The position numbers and the translations under genes were made by a program. DNA of 64,000 nt from Streptomyces cyaneogriseus subsp. noncyanogenus (GTDB taxonomy: Bacteria; Actinomycetota; Actinomycetes; Streptomycetales; Streptomycetaceae). How positions within the stretch are numbered: position 1 is the stretch's first letter; every line of letters starts with the position of its first letter. Under the pieces are notes generated by a model. It was given only the letters and a program-made list of their open reading frames with translations, did not search any database and was not told the DNA's origin. Shown one piece after another: positions 1 through 11,000 of this stretch. The stretch covers positions 806,001 through 870,000 of the forward strand of contig NZ_CP010849.1 in NCBI RefSeq assembly GCF_000931445.1. Reading direction: 5' to 3'.

Positions 1-92
1 TGTATCTGGCGGAACGGCTCGGCTCCTCGGTGCTGGGCGAACAGGGTCCCGCGACGGGACTGGAGAACTCGATCCGGGCGGTGTCCAGGTGA
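1..92 (+). CDS. Polyketide synthase, C-terminal end only (cut by window start)
   Basis: An open frame enters from the left edge (first complete codon at 3) and stops with TGA at 90-92. Its 29 visible residues begin YLAERLGSS, which looks like the last helix and tail after an acyl carrier protein. The stop overlaps the GTG start of the next PKS (GTGA), so the two genes are translationally coupled and in the same operon. The product is inferred to be the PKS subunit acting just before the terminal module. Only the tail is visible, so the family call rests mainly on context. Confidence 0.6.
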   Translation, partial: YLAERLGSSVLGEQGPATGLENSIRAVSR

Positions 93-3000
93 GCGACGGC
101 CAGACGAACAAGAACGAGAAGCTTCTCGACTACCTCAAGTGGGTCACCGCCGACCTCCAGAAGGCCCGCGCGCGGGTCGAGGAGCTGGAGTCGAGCCGGT
201 CGGAGCCCATCGCCGTCCTGGGCATGGGCTGCCGCTACCCCGGCGACGTGTCGACACCGGAGGAGCTGTGGCGCGTGGCGGCCGACGGCGTCGACGCGAT
301 CACCGGCTTCCCCACCGACCGGGGCTGGGACGTGGAGGGCATGTACGACCCGGACCCCGACGCGGTGGGCAAGTTCTCCGCCCGGGAGGGCGGGTTCCTC
401 AGCGACATCAAGGGCTTCGACGCGGCCTTCTTCGGGATCTCGCCGCGGGAGGCGCTGGCGATGGACCCCCAGCAGCGGCTGTTGCTGGAGACCACCTGGG
501 AGGCCGTCGAGCGGGCCCGCATGGACCCGCGCTCGCTGCGGGGCAGTGACACCGGGGTGTTCGTCGGCGTGATGTACACCGGCTACGCCTCCATGGTCGA
601 CGCCGCGTCGACGGGCACCGAGGGCTACGCGATGACCGGGATGCTGACCAGCGTCGCCTCCGGCCGGATCTCCTACGTCCTCGGCCTGGAGGGGCCGACG
701 GTCAGCATGGACACGGCCTGCTCGTCGTCGCTGGTGTCGATCCACCACGCGGTGACGGCGCTGCGCAACGGCGAGTGCTCGCTGGCGCTGGCCGGCGGGG
801 CGATGGCCATCCCGGTGCCGGACGGCTTCGTGGAGTTCTCCCGGCAGCGCGGGCTGGCGCCGGACGGCCGCTGCAAGGCGTTCGCCGCCGCGGCGGACGG
901 CACGGGGTGGTCCGAGGGGGTGGGCATGCTGGTGCTGGCGCGGTTGTCGGAGGCGCGTCGCCGGGGGCTGCCGGTGCTGGCGGTGATCCGGGGCAGCGCG
1001 GTCAACTCCGACGGGGCGTCGAACGGGCTGACCGCGCCGAACGGGCCGTCGCAGCAGCGGGTGATCCGCCAGGCCCTCGCCAACGCCGGGCTCTCCCCCG
1101 CCGAGGTCGATGTCGTCGACGCCCACGGCACGGGCACGCGGCTGGGTGATCCGATCGAGGCGCAGGCGCTGCTGGCGACGTACGGGCAGTCCCGGCCGGA
1201 GGGGCAGCCGTTGCTGCTGGGGTCGCTGAAGTCGAACATCGGGCACACGCAGGCCGCCGCGGGGGTGGCCGGTGTGATCAAGCTGGTGATGGCGATGCGG
1301 CACGGGGTGGTTCCCGCGACGCTGCACGTGGACGAGCCGACGCCCGCCGTGGACTGGTCGGCGGGGTCGGTGGAGCGGGTGACCGAGGCGCGTCCCTGGC
1401 CCGAGACGGGCCGGCCGAGGCGGGCGGCGGTCTCCTCCTTCGGCGTAATAACTTCGTATAGCATACATTATACGAAGGTATACGAGTATGAGGTGTTCCC
1501 GGTGTTCGCGTCGGCGTTCGATCGTATAACTTCGTATAATGTATGCTATACGAAGTTATTATGGTGATCAAGCTGGTGATGGCGATGCGGCACGGGGTGG
1601 TGCCCGCGACGCTGCACGTGGACGGGCCGACGCCCGCCGTGGACTGGTCGGCGGGGTCGGTGGAGCGGGTGACCGAGGCGCGTCCCTGGCCCGAGACGGG
1701 CCGGCCGAGGCGGGCGGCGGTCTCCTCCTTCGGCGTAATAACTTCGTATAGCATACATTATACGAAGGTATACGAGTATGAGGTGTTCCCGGTGTTCGCG
1801 TCGGCGTTCGATCGTATAACTTCGTATAATGTATGCTATACGAAGTTATTATGGTGATCAAGCTGGTGATGGCGATGCGGCACGGGGTGGTGCCCGCGAC
1901 GCTGCACGTGGACGGGCCGACGCCCGCCGTGGACTGGTCGGCGGGGTCGGTGGAGCGGGTGACCGAGGCGCGTCCCTGGCCCGAGACGGGCCGGCCGAGG
2001 CGGGCGGCGGTCTCCTCCTTCGGCGTAATAACTTCGTATAGCATACATTATACGAAGGTATACGAGTATGAGGTGTTCCCGGTGTTCGCGTCGGCGTTCG
2101 ATCGTATAACTTCGTATAATGTATGCTATACGAAGTTATTATGGTGATCAAGCTGGTGATGGCGATGCGGCACGGGGTGGTGCCCGCGACGCTGCACGTG
2201 GACGGGCCGACGCCCGCCGTGGACTGGTCGGCGGGGTCGGTGGAGCGGGTGACCGAGGCGCGTCCCTGGCCCGAGACGGGCCGGCCGAGGCGGGCGGCGG
2301 TCTCCTCCTTCGGCGTAATAACTTCGTATAGCATACATTATACGAAGTTATACGATTCCCGGTGTTCGCGTCGGCGTTCGATGAGGTGTGTGCGGGGTTC
2401 GGGGGGTTGTTGCCGGGGTCGTTGCGGGAGGTCGTGTTCGGGGGGCGGGGGCTGGATGAGACGGGGTGGACGCAGCCGGGGTTGTTCGCGGTGGAGGTGG
2501 CGTTGTTCCGGCTGGTGGAGTCGTGGGGGGTGCGGCCGGATTTCGTGACGGGGCATTCGGTGGGGGAGCTGGCGGCGGCGCATGTGGCGGGGGTGTTGTC
2601 GCTCGGTGACGCGTGCCGGGTGGTGGCGGCGCGGGGGCGGTTGATGCAGGCGTTGCCGTCGGGTGGGGTGATGGTGGCGGTGGAGGCCGGTGAGGCCGAG
2701 GTGGCTCAGGTGTTGCGGGGGCGGGAGTCGCTGGTGGGGATCGCGGCGGTGAACGGGCCGTCGTCGGTGGTGGTGTCGGGGGCTGCCGGGGTGGTGGAGG
2801 AGGTGGTGGCGGTGTTGCGCCGGCGGGGGTGCCGGACGCGGCGGTTGTCGGTCAGTCATGCGTTTCATTCGCCGTTGATGGATCCGGTGGTGGAGGAGTT
2901 CGCCTCGGTGGTGGGGGCGGTGGAGCTGGCGGAGCCGGTGATCGCGATGGCTGGTGGGGAGGGGGTGTGTTCGGCGCGGTACTGGGCGGAGCATGTGCGC

Positions 3001-6000
3001 CGGCCGGTGCGGTTCGCGGATCATGTGGTGTGGTTGCGTGAGCGGGGTGTGACGCGGTTCGTGGAGGTGGGGCCGGAGGGGGTGTTGAGTGCGCTGGGTC
3101 CGCAGAGTGCTCCGGACGCTGTGTTCGTGGCGTTGCAGCAGCGTGAGGGGTCGCAGGTCCGTGGGGTGCTGACGGGGCTGGCCCGGTTGCACACGGTCGG
3201 GCACACGGTGGACTGGTCGCGTCTGTTCACCGGGACGGACGCGGCCCTGGTGGATCTGCCGACGTATCCCTTCCAGCACCAGCCCTACTGGCTGGACAGC
3301 ACCTCGCCGGGGGCGCGGAACGCCGCCGGGCTGGGCCTGGCCGCACCGGGGCATCCGCTGCTGACCACGGCCGTCGAACTCGCCGGCGACGACGGGGCGG
3401 TGTTCACCGGACGCCTCGCGCTCCACACCCATCCCTGGCTCGCCGACCACCGGGTCGACGGCGCCGTGACGCTGCCTTCAGCGGCCCTCGCCGAACTGGC
3501 GGTCCGCGCCGGTGACGAGACCGGCCGCTCCCACCTCGCCGACCTGACGATCGACACCCCGCTGACCGTCCCGGACGGCGGAGCGGTCCACGTGCGGGTG
3601 ACCGTGGGCGCGGCCGGTGAGGACCAGTACCGGCGGTTCACCATCGCCTCCCGTCCGGACCGGGACGACCCGGCGGCGTGGGAGGTGCACGCCACCGGTC
3701 TGCTCGCCGAGCAGCCACCGGCGCCCGAGGTCCGTTTCGAGAGCTGGCCGCCGCCCGGCGCCGCCCCGGCCGGGCTCGACGGGTTCTACGACCGGCTCGC
3801 CGGGAAGGGCCACACGCACGGCCCGGTCTTCCAGGGGCTGCGGGCCTTGTGGCAGCGGGGAGAGGAGCTGTTCGCCGAGGTGCGGCTCCCCGACGAGACG
3901 GAACCGGACACCTTCGGGATCCACCCGGCGCTGCTCGACTCCGCGCTGCACCCGCTGCTCGCCGACGGGCAGGACACCACCGGCCTGTCCTGGCACGGGT
4001 TCAGCCTGTACGCCACCGGCTCGCGCACTCTGCGGGTCTGGGTCAGGCCCAAGGGCCAGGACGCGTTCCGGCTGTGGCTGGCCGACGAGAGCGGGGAACC
4101 GGTCGCCGAGGTCCGCGCGCTGCGGCCCCGCCCGGTGGCACCCGTCGGGCGGTCCGGCGGCGTGCGGGACCAATCGCTGTTCCACGTGGCCTGGTCGCCG
4201 GTCACCCTTCCCGACCCGGAGGACCTCGCCCCCACCCGCTGGGCCGCGCTCCGGCACACCCCGCCGGACGGCCCGGCCCACCGCGTCGAGAACGTCGCGG
4301 ACGCCGCCGGGCAGACCCTCGTCGCACGGCTCGGCGAGGCGGCCGGAGACGACACCGCGGGCGCGGCGCACCGGACGGCGCTGCGGGCGCTGGAGCTGGT
4401 GCAGGACGCCCTGGCGTGCGGCACCTCCCGGCTGGTGCTGGTGACGGAGAACGCCGTCGCCACCCACGACGGCGAGGACGTGGAGCTCGGCTCGGCCCCG
4501 GTGTGGGGCCTGGTCAGGTCGGCCCAGGCGGAGAATCCCGGCCGTATCACGCTGATCGACCTCGACGGCAGCCCGGCCAGCGCCGAGCGGCTCACCGCCG
4601 CGATCGCCTCCGGGCACGACCAGTTGGCCATCCGCGCGGGGCGGGCGAGCACCCCCCGGCTGGCCAGGGTGCGGACGGCCGCCGCGGCCGGGCCGGAGCC
4701 CGATCCGGACGGCACGGTCCTGGTCACCGGCGGCACCGGAGCGCTGGGCGCCCTGTTCGCCCGGCATCTGGTCACCCACCACGGCGTCACCCGTCTGCTC
4801 CTGACCAGCCGCCGCGGCCCCGACGCCCCCGGCGCCCAGGACCTGGCCGCCGAACTCACGGCGCTGGGCGCCACCGTACGGATCGCCGCCTGCGCCGCCG
4901 CCGACCGCACCGCACTGGCCGCCCTGCTCGACACCGTCTCGTATAACTTCGTATAATGTATGCTATACGAAGTTATTACGGCCCGGTTCCAGTCCACGTC
5001 GGACAACCGGGACGCCATGCCGTGCCGTTGCGCCCACGCGGCCCAGGCGAGGGAGTGGGCCGGCAGCCCGTTCGCCCTGCGGTGCTGGGGGAGGGCGTGG
5101 GGGAAGGGGTTGGCGGCCGAGTAGTTGGCCTGCCCCGGCGAGCGGACGACGCCGGCCACGGACGAGAAGCGCACGAACATCGTGAGGGGGTGGTCGCGGG
5201 TGAGTTCGTGCAGGTGCCAGGCGGCGTCGGCGTTGGGGCGCAGGACGGCGGCGAGGCGCGTAATAACTTCGTATAGCATACATTATACGAAGTTATACGA
5301 CGTCGTCGGCTCGCCGGGGCAGGCCAACTACTCGTAATAACTTCGTATAGCATACATTATACGAAGTTATACGACCCTCACCCCCGACCGCCTCGCCGCC
5401 GTCCTGCGCCCCAAAGCCGACGCCGCCTGGCACCTGCACGAACTCACCCGCGACCACCCCCTCACGATGTTCGTGCTCTTCTCGTCCGTGGCCGGCGTCG
5501 TCGGCTCGCCGGGGCAGGCCAACTACTCGGCCGCCAACCACTTCCTCGACGCGCTCGCCCAGCACCGCAGGGCGAACGGGCTGCCGGCCCACTCCCTCGC
5601 CTGGGCGGCGTGGGCGCAACGGCACGGCATGGCGTCCCGGTTGTCCGACGTGGACTGGAACCGGGCGACGCAGTCGGGGCTGCGGCCCATCGAACCGGCG
5701 GAGGGTCCCGAGCTGTTCGACGCGGCGCTCGCCTGCGGCCATCCGACGACGGTGCCGATGCACCTCGACGTCGCGCTGATCGAGCGGCAGCCCGGTCCGG
5801 TCCTGCCCGTGCTGCGGGGGCTGGTCCGCAGGCCGGCCAGGCGCGTGGTCACCGCGGCGGCCGAGCACACCGGTCTGCTCGCGGAGCGCCTCGCCCCGCT
5901 CGACGTGTCCGGCCGGCGGGAGCTGCTGCTGGATCTGGTGCGCACCGCCGCGGCCGCGGTGCTCGGCCACAGCGGAACCGACGGCATCGCCGCCACCACC

Positions 6001-7350
6001 GCCTTCTCGGCCCTGGGGTTCGACTCGCTGACGGCGGTCGAGCTGCGCAACCGGCTGGAGGCCGAGACCGGTCTCCGCCTGCCGCCGACACTGCTGTTCG
6101 ACCACGACAGCCCCGCGGCGCTGATCGAGTACCTGGGCACGGAACTCGCCAGCCGCGCCGAGCCGCCCGCACCGGCGGCGGTGGACTTCGCGGCCGAGGT
6201 CCGGCTGGCCGAGGACGTGGTCCCGGCGCGGGACGTCACCACCGTGGTCACCGACCCCGGGCAGGTGTTCCTCACGGGGGCGACCGGGTTCGTCGGCGCC
6301 TTTCTCCTCAGGGACCTCATGCGCTCGACCCGGGCCACCGTGCACTGCCTGGTCCGCGGTGCCGACGAGGCGACCGCGCTCGACCGCCTGCGGGCCAACC
6401 TGACCTGGTACGGCATCTGGGACGAGATCGACCGCGAGCGGCTGTCGGTCCTCACCGGCGACCTCGCCGCACCGCGTTTCGGACTCGGCGCCGAGCGGTT
6501 CGACCGGCTGGCCCGCGAGATCGACGTGGTCTACCACGCCGGCGCGACGGTCAACTGGCTGCACCCGTACACGTCCTTGAAGGCGGCCAACGTCACCGGC
6601 ACCGAGGAGGCGCTGCGACTCGCCGCGCTGCACCGGACGGTCCCGCTGCACTACGTGTCGAGCACCGGCGTCTTCGCCAAGCCGGCCCCCGGCGGCAGGG
6701 GCCTGGCCCCGCAGGACCCCACCGGGCCGCCGGAGGAACTGACCAACGGGTACCGGCAGAGCAAGTACGTCGCCGAGAAGATCATCGACCTGGCCCGGGA
6801 ACGCGGTCTGCCGGTGTCGGTCTACCGCGCCGACGTGGTCTCCGGCGCGCAGACCAACGGTGCCTGCCAGACCCGCGACTTCGTATGGCTGAGCCTGAAG
6901 GGCAGCCTTCAGGCGGGTGCGGTGCCGGCCGGCGCGGACGCACTGTTCCCGATGGTGCCGGTGGACTACGTCAGCGCGGCCGTCGTGGCGCTGTCCCGCA
7001 CGGCGGACGGGGAGACGTTCCACCTGTTCAACCCCGTGGCGGTCGGCTTCGCCGAGATGGTGGCGCGGCTGCGCGCGTCCGGCCATGTCCTGGACGAGGT
7101 GCCCTGGGACGACTTCGTCGCCACCGTCCGCGCCGACCGGGACAACGCGCTCTTCCCGGTGATCGACATCTTCCGGAGCTATATGACCGCGGGCGAGGCC
7201 CTGTACATGCGGATGGACGTCAGCGCCACGGAGGCCGCGCTGGCCGGCACGGGCATCACCTGCCCGGAGATCGACGCCGACCTGTTCGGCAGGTACGCCC
7301 GGTTCTTCACCGACTCCGGCTACTTCCCGGCGCCGGTCGAGCCGGCATAG
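89..7350 (+). CDS. Type I PKS, terminal module KS-AT-DH-KR-ACP with chain-releasing thioester reductase (interrupted by artefacts)
   Basis: This is the final extension module. An N-terminal docking helix precedes a KS (about 220-1443) with DTACSS, HGTGT and NIGH motifs. The AT (from 2356) has GHSVG and HAFH, so malonyl-CoA is predicted. The DH (about 3340-4140) has H...G...P and [10 protein letters not shown]. The KR starts near 4710 and keeps its catalytic Tyr in GQANYSAAN, and the ACP (about 5920-6140) has GFDSL. The C-terminal reductase (about 6260-7340) has GATGFVG and a YRQSK active site and should release the chain as an aldehyde with NAD(P)H. The GTG start overlaps the upstream stop. 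The frame is broken by linker blocks at 1444-2355 and 4939-5374. Compared with the paralogue on the minus strand, about 146 residues (KS-AT linker and AT GQG motif) and about 23 KR residues are missing at these breaks. Confidence 0.9.
1444..2355. repeat. 454 paired-end linker artefact block with 290-bp tandem copies
   Basis: Seven copies of the 42-bp loxP-type Titanium linker lie at 1444-1485, 1522-1563, 1734-1775, 1812-1853, 2024-2065, 2102-2143 and 2314-2355, in alternating orientation. Between them are three copies, at an exact 290-bp period, of the KS end (copying about 1267-1443) and short pieces of the AT start (copying about 2356-2382). Single-base variants inside some linkers look like read errors. 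The block is explained by untrimmed mate-pair reads that the assembler walked in a circle, and it replaces the real KS-AT linker. Confidence 0.95.
4939..5374. repeat. 454 paired-end linker artefact block inside the KR domain
   Basis: Linkers lie at 4939-4980, 5259-5300 and 5333-5374. The 278 bases between the first two are a reverse-complement copy of about 5390-5668 in the same KR. The bases 5301-5332 are a direct copy of about 5499-5530. Inverted and direct fragments of a neighbouring stretch, separated by the circularisation adaptor, are what unsplit mate-pair reads look like. After removal, the KR still lacks about 23 residues around its LDD region. Confidence 0.95.
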
Positions 7351-7371
7351 CCCCTCCGGCCGCCGCCGTGC

Positions 7372-7433
7372 CCGCCCCGAGGCGACGGGACGGCATCCGC
7401 TCTCCATGCGGGTGCCGTGCCGCCTCGGGGCGG
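7372..7433. terminator. Bidirectional hairpin terminator after the terminal PKS
   Basis: A perfect 13-bp outer stem (7372-7384 with 7421-7433) encloses an 11-bp inner stem (7390-7400 with 7408-7418, one G-U wobble). It starts 22 bp after the PKS stop codon, between convergent genes. There is no U-tract, which is usual for Streptomyces terminators. Confidence 0.75.
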
Positions 7434-7489
7434 AGCCGTGCCGCGGCGCCGCCTCGGTGAGCCGGCGCCTCGCCGGTCCCCGACGTGAC

Positions 7490-7520
7490 GCGCCGCCACC
7501 GGCCGACCCGGTGGCGGCGC
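7490..7520. terminator. Hairpin, probable terminator
   Basis: A perfect 13-bp stem (7490-7502 with 7508-7520) closes a 5-nt loop. It is the second of three strong hairpins between the convergent PKS genes and could stop transcription from either side. Confidence 0.55.
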
Positions 7521-7894
7521 ACGCGCGTCGGGCGCCGTCCGGCGCGGCTCACGGGGGCCGAGCGGTCCCGGAGCGTCGTACGGACGCCAGGCGGTTCCAG
7601 GTACCGCATACCGCGTACCGCGTATCGCGTACGGGCCCGCGGTCCCCCGGCACCACGTACGGGCCTACGAGTACTCCCCGACCCGTACGAGCCTACGAGC
7701 ACTCCCCGGCGCCACCTACGGGCACGCACACCCCCAGGCGCGGTGCGCGGGCATCGTGCCCGCACGACAGGCCGGGCGCGAAGGCCCGCGGCGCCACGCC
7801 CGGTCGGCCGCCGGGCCGTCCCGGCGGCGGCCTACGCGCCGCCGGGCACCCCGGAGGGGACGCGGCTCCGGTCCGGCCGGTCAGCGCGCAGCGC

Positions 7895-7952
7895 GGCGCC
7901 CCCGGTGGTCCGTTCCGGGCATCTCTGCCCGGGACGGACCACCGGGGGCGCC
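7895..7952 (-). terminator. Long hairpin terminator of the minus-strand PKS operon
   Basis: Two 27-bp arms (7895-7921 and 7926-7952) pair with a single mismatch around a TCTC loop. The hairpin begins about 55 bp beyond the stop codon of the PKS ending at 8007, so it most likely ends the minus-strand transcript. Confidence 0.8.
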
Positions 7953-8006
7953 TGCGGCCTCCCGTTCCTCACGCGTCGTGCGGCCACCCGGAGGGTCGGG
8001 CGTGGC

Positions 8007-11000
8007 TCAGCTCCCGTCCAGGAACTGGAAGAGCTCCTCGTCCGTCGCGGCGGTGACGTCGATCCTGTCCGCGGACCCGTCGGCGGAGTCCCGCAGCGCG
8101 CGCAGCCTGAGCAGCAGTGCCTCGACACGGTCGGCGATCTCGTCCCCGTCCGGGCCGGTCACCGAGGCGGGGGTCAGCGCCGCCTCGACCCGGTCCAGCT
8201 CGGCCAGGACCGAACCCGCCGGTGCCGGGGAGCGGCCGGCCAGCGCGCGGGTCAGCTCCCGGGCGACGGCCGCCGCCGTCGGATGGTCGAAGACCAGGGT
8301 CTGCGCGAGTCTGAGGCCGGTCTCGGCGCCGATCCGGTTGCGGAACTCCACGGCGGAGACGGAGTCCACCCCGAGCTCGGAGAAGGCGCGGCCGGGATCG
8401 ACCGCCCGTCCCGCCGGATACCCCAGTACCTCGCCCATCAGGGTGCAGACCAGGTCCAGCAGGACCTCGTACCGGCCGTCCTCGGGCAGGCCCGCCAGCC
8501 GGTCCGCCGCGGAGCCCGGCCCGGCGGGGGCCGGACGCGGCGACCGCCGGGCGACCTCCCGGCCGGCCAGCCGCCGCAGGATCGGCGGGACGTCCGCCTG
8601 GGCGCGCACCTCGGTCAGGTCCAGCGTGACCGGAACCAGCACCGGCTCGTCGAGGCCGAGCGCGGCGTCCAGCAGCGCGACGCCCTCTTCCGAGGAGGAC
8701 AGGGTGACGCCGAGCCGGGCCAGCCTGGCCAGGTCCACATCGGTCAGATGCCCGGTCATCGCGCTGCGCTCGGCCCACATGCCCCACGCCAGCGACACCC
8801 CGGGCAGTCCCCGTGCCCGCCGGTACTGGGCGAGCGCGTCCAGGTAGGCGTTGCCCGCCGCGTAGTTGGCCTGCCCGGCGGGGCCGATCAGACCGGACAT
8901 CGAGGAGAACAGCACGAACGCCGACAGGTCCAGGTCGCGGGTCAGCTCGTGCAGGTTCCACGCGGCGACCATCTTGGGGCTCAGGGCGGCGTCGAGCCGC
9001 TGCGGGGTCAGCTCGGTGAGCACCCCGTCGTCGACCACACCGGCCGCGTGCACGACCGCGGTCAGCGGAGCCTCGGCCGGGACGGCGTCCAGCAGCCGGG
9101 CCAGCGCGGCGCGGTCGGCCGTGTCGCAGGCGGCCGGCACGGCCTCGGCCCCCAGCCCGGACAGCTCGGCCACCAGTTCCGCGGCCCCCGGGGAAGCGGC
9201 ACCGGAGCGGCTGACCAGCAGCAGCCGCCGCACCCCGTGGGCGGTCACCAGATGCCGTGCCACGATCCCGCCGAGCGTGCCGGTCCCGCCGGTGAGGAGG
9301 ACCGTGCCGGAGCCGAACGCGGCCGGCGGCGCGCCGCCGCCGGAGGCGGCCCGGACCATCCTGGGCACCAGCACCCGGCCCGACCTCACGGCGAGCTGCG
9401 GTTCCTCCGCCATCAGCGCCGCGACCGCGTCCCAGGGCACCGGCTCGGTGTCCACGTCCAGCAGCCCGAAGCGGCCCGGGTTCTCGGTCTGCGCCGACCG
9501 CACCAGGCCCCACACCCCGGCCTGGGCGAGCCCGTCGACGGGCTCGCCCGGCCCGGCGGCCACCGCATGCTCGGTCACCAGCACGAGCGTGCCGGAGGCG
9601 AACCGCTCGTCGGCGAGCCACTCCTGCATGACGGCGAGCACCGCGGCGGTGACCTGCGGGGCGTCCGGTCCGGACGGGCAGCGCAGGAACACCACCCCCG
9701 GGCCGGCGGGGAGGTCCGCCGGTCCCTGCGCGAGGGTCCACCGGGCGGGTCGCGCGGGCTCGCCGGCGGGCACGGCCGGCCAGTCGACCCGGAAGAGCGA
9801 CTCCGCGGGCGTGCCCGGCCCGGACGCCGGCATCCGCCGGAACCGCAGGCCGTCGACCGATGCCACGGGCGCACCCGCGGCGTCGGCGAGCCGGAGGGAC
9901 ACCCCGTCCGGTCCTGCGGGCGACATCCGCACCCGCAGCGCACGGGCCCCGGCCGCCGCCAGGGACACGCCCGACCAGGCGTACGGCAGGACGCCACCGT
10001 CCGTCCCGTCGAGGAAGGAGCCGTACCAGACCGCGTGCAGCGCCGCGTCCAGCAGCGCCGGATGCAGGCCGAACCGGTCCGCGCCGTCCGACGCCTCCGG
10101 CGGCAGGGCCACCTCGGCGAACACCTCGTCCCCGCGCCGCCACAGCGCGGTCAGACCCTGGAACGCCGGGCCGTAGTCGTAGCCCCGCGCGCCGAGATCG
10201 GCGTACACCTCGCCGAGCGGAATCTCCTGAGCCCCTTCGGGCGGCCAGGGGGCGGTCTCGGCCGCCGCCGGGTCGGCCCGGCCGGTCAGCGAGCCGTCGG
10301 CGTGCCGGACCCATGCGCCGCCCTCCTGCCGGGCGTGGACCGACACCGCCCGGTGCCCGGACGCGTCGGCGTCCCCGACCACGACCTGGACGTCGGCCCC
10401 GCCGCGCTCCCCCAGGACCAGCGGGGTGTGCAGGGTCAGCTCGTCGAGCAGGTCGCAGCCCGCCTCACGGCCGGCGCGCAGCGCCATCTCCACGAAGGCC
10501 GCACCCGGCACGACCACCCGGCCCAGCACCGCGTGGTCGGCCAGCCACGGCTGCAACTCCAGCGACAGCCGGCCGGTCAGCACCGTCCCGCCGGACTCCG
10601 GCAGCGGCAGTACCGCGCCGAGCAGCGGGTGGTCCCCGGCGACCAGGCCCGCGGCCCGGAGGCCGCCGGTGCCCGACGGTGCGTCCATCCAGTACCGGTC
10701 GCGCTGGAAGGCGTAGGTCGGCACCGCCACGGTGGTGGCGCCCGTCCCGGCGAACACCTGCCGCCAGTCCACCTCCGCGCCGTGCGCGTGGACCGTGGCC
10801 AGCGCGGTCAGCGCGGTGACCGGTTCGGGGCGGTCGGCCCGCAGCAACGCCACCGCGACCGGTACCGGGTCCCCGTCCGGGAGACAGCCCTCGGCCATGG
10901 TGGTCACCGCCGCGTCCGGGCCGACCCCGAGGAAACGGGTGACCCCGTCCTCCCGGAGGCGGCGCACGGCGGCGGCGAAGCGCACCGGCTCACGGGCCTG

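Larger units (their letters stand above)
7351..8006. other. Convergent intergenic region, hairpins and short repeats, no gene seen
   Basis: This 656-bp gap lies between convergent PKS genes. Besides three hairpins it holds heptamer repeats of the form TACCGCR at 7602-7629, with a degenerate fifth unit to 7636. An 18-bp direct repeat occurs at 7663-7680 and 7691-7708 with one mismatch. Open frames across it are arginine- and proline-rich and look like GC-driven shadows, so I call no gene. Confidence 0.6.

Noticed and set aside
1444..2355. A genuine 290-bp tandem repeat or CRISPR-like array
   Set aside because: The units are copies of adjacent PKS sequence joined by linkers, so they are assembly loops; spacers are not unique.
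1444..5374. Natural loxP sites or a Cre/phage integration system
   Set aside because: The copies match a sequencing linker, alternate in orientation, carry read-error variants and are flanked by duplicated neighbouring sequence; no recombinase gene is present.
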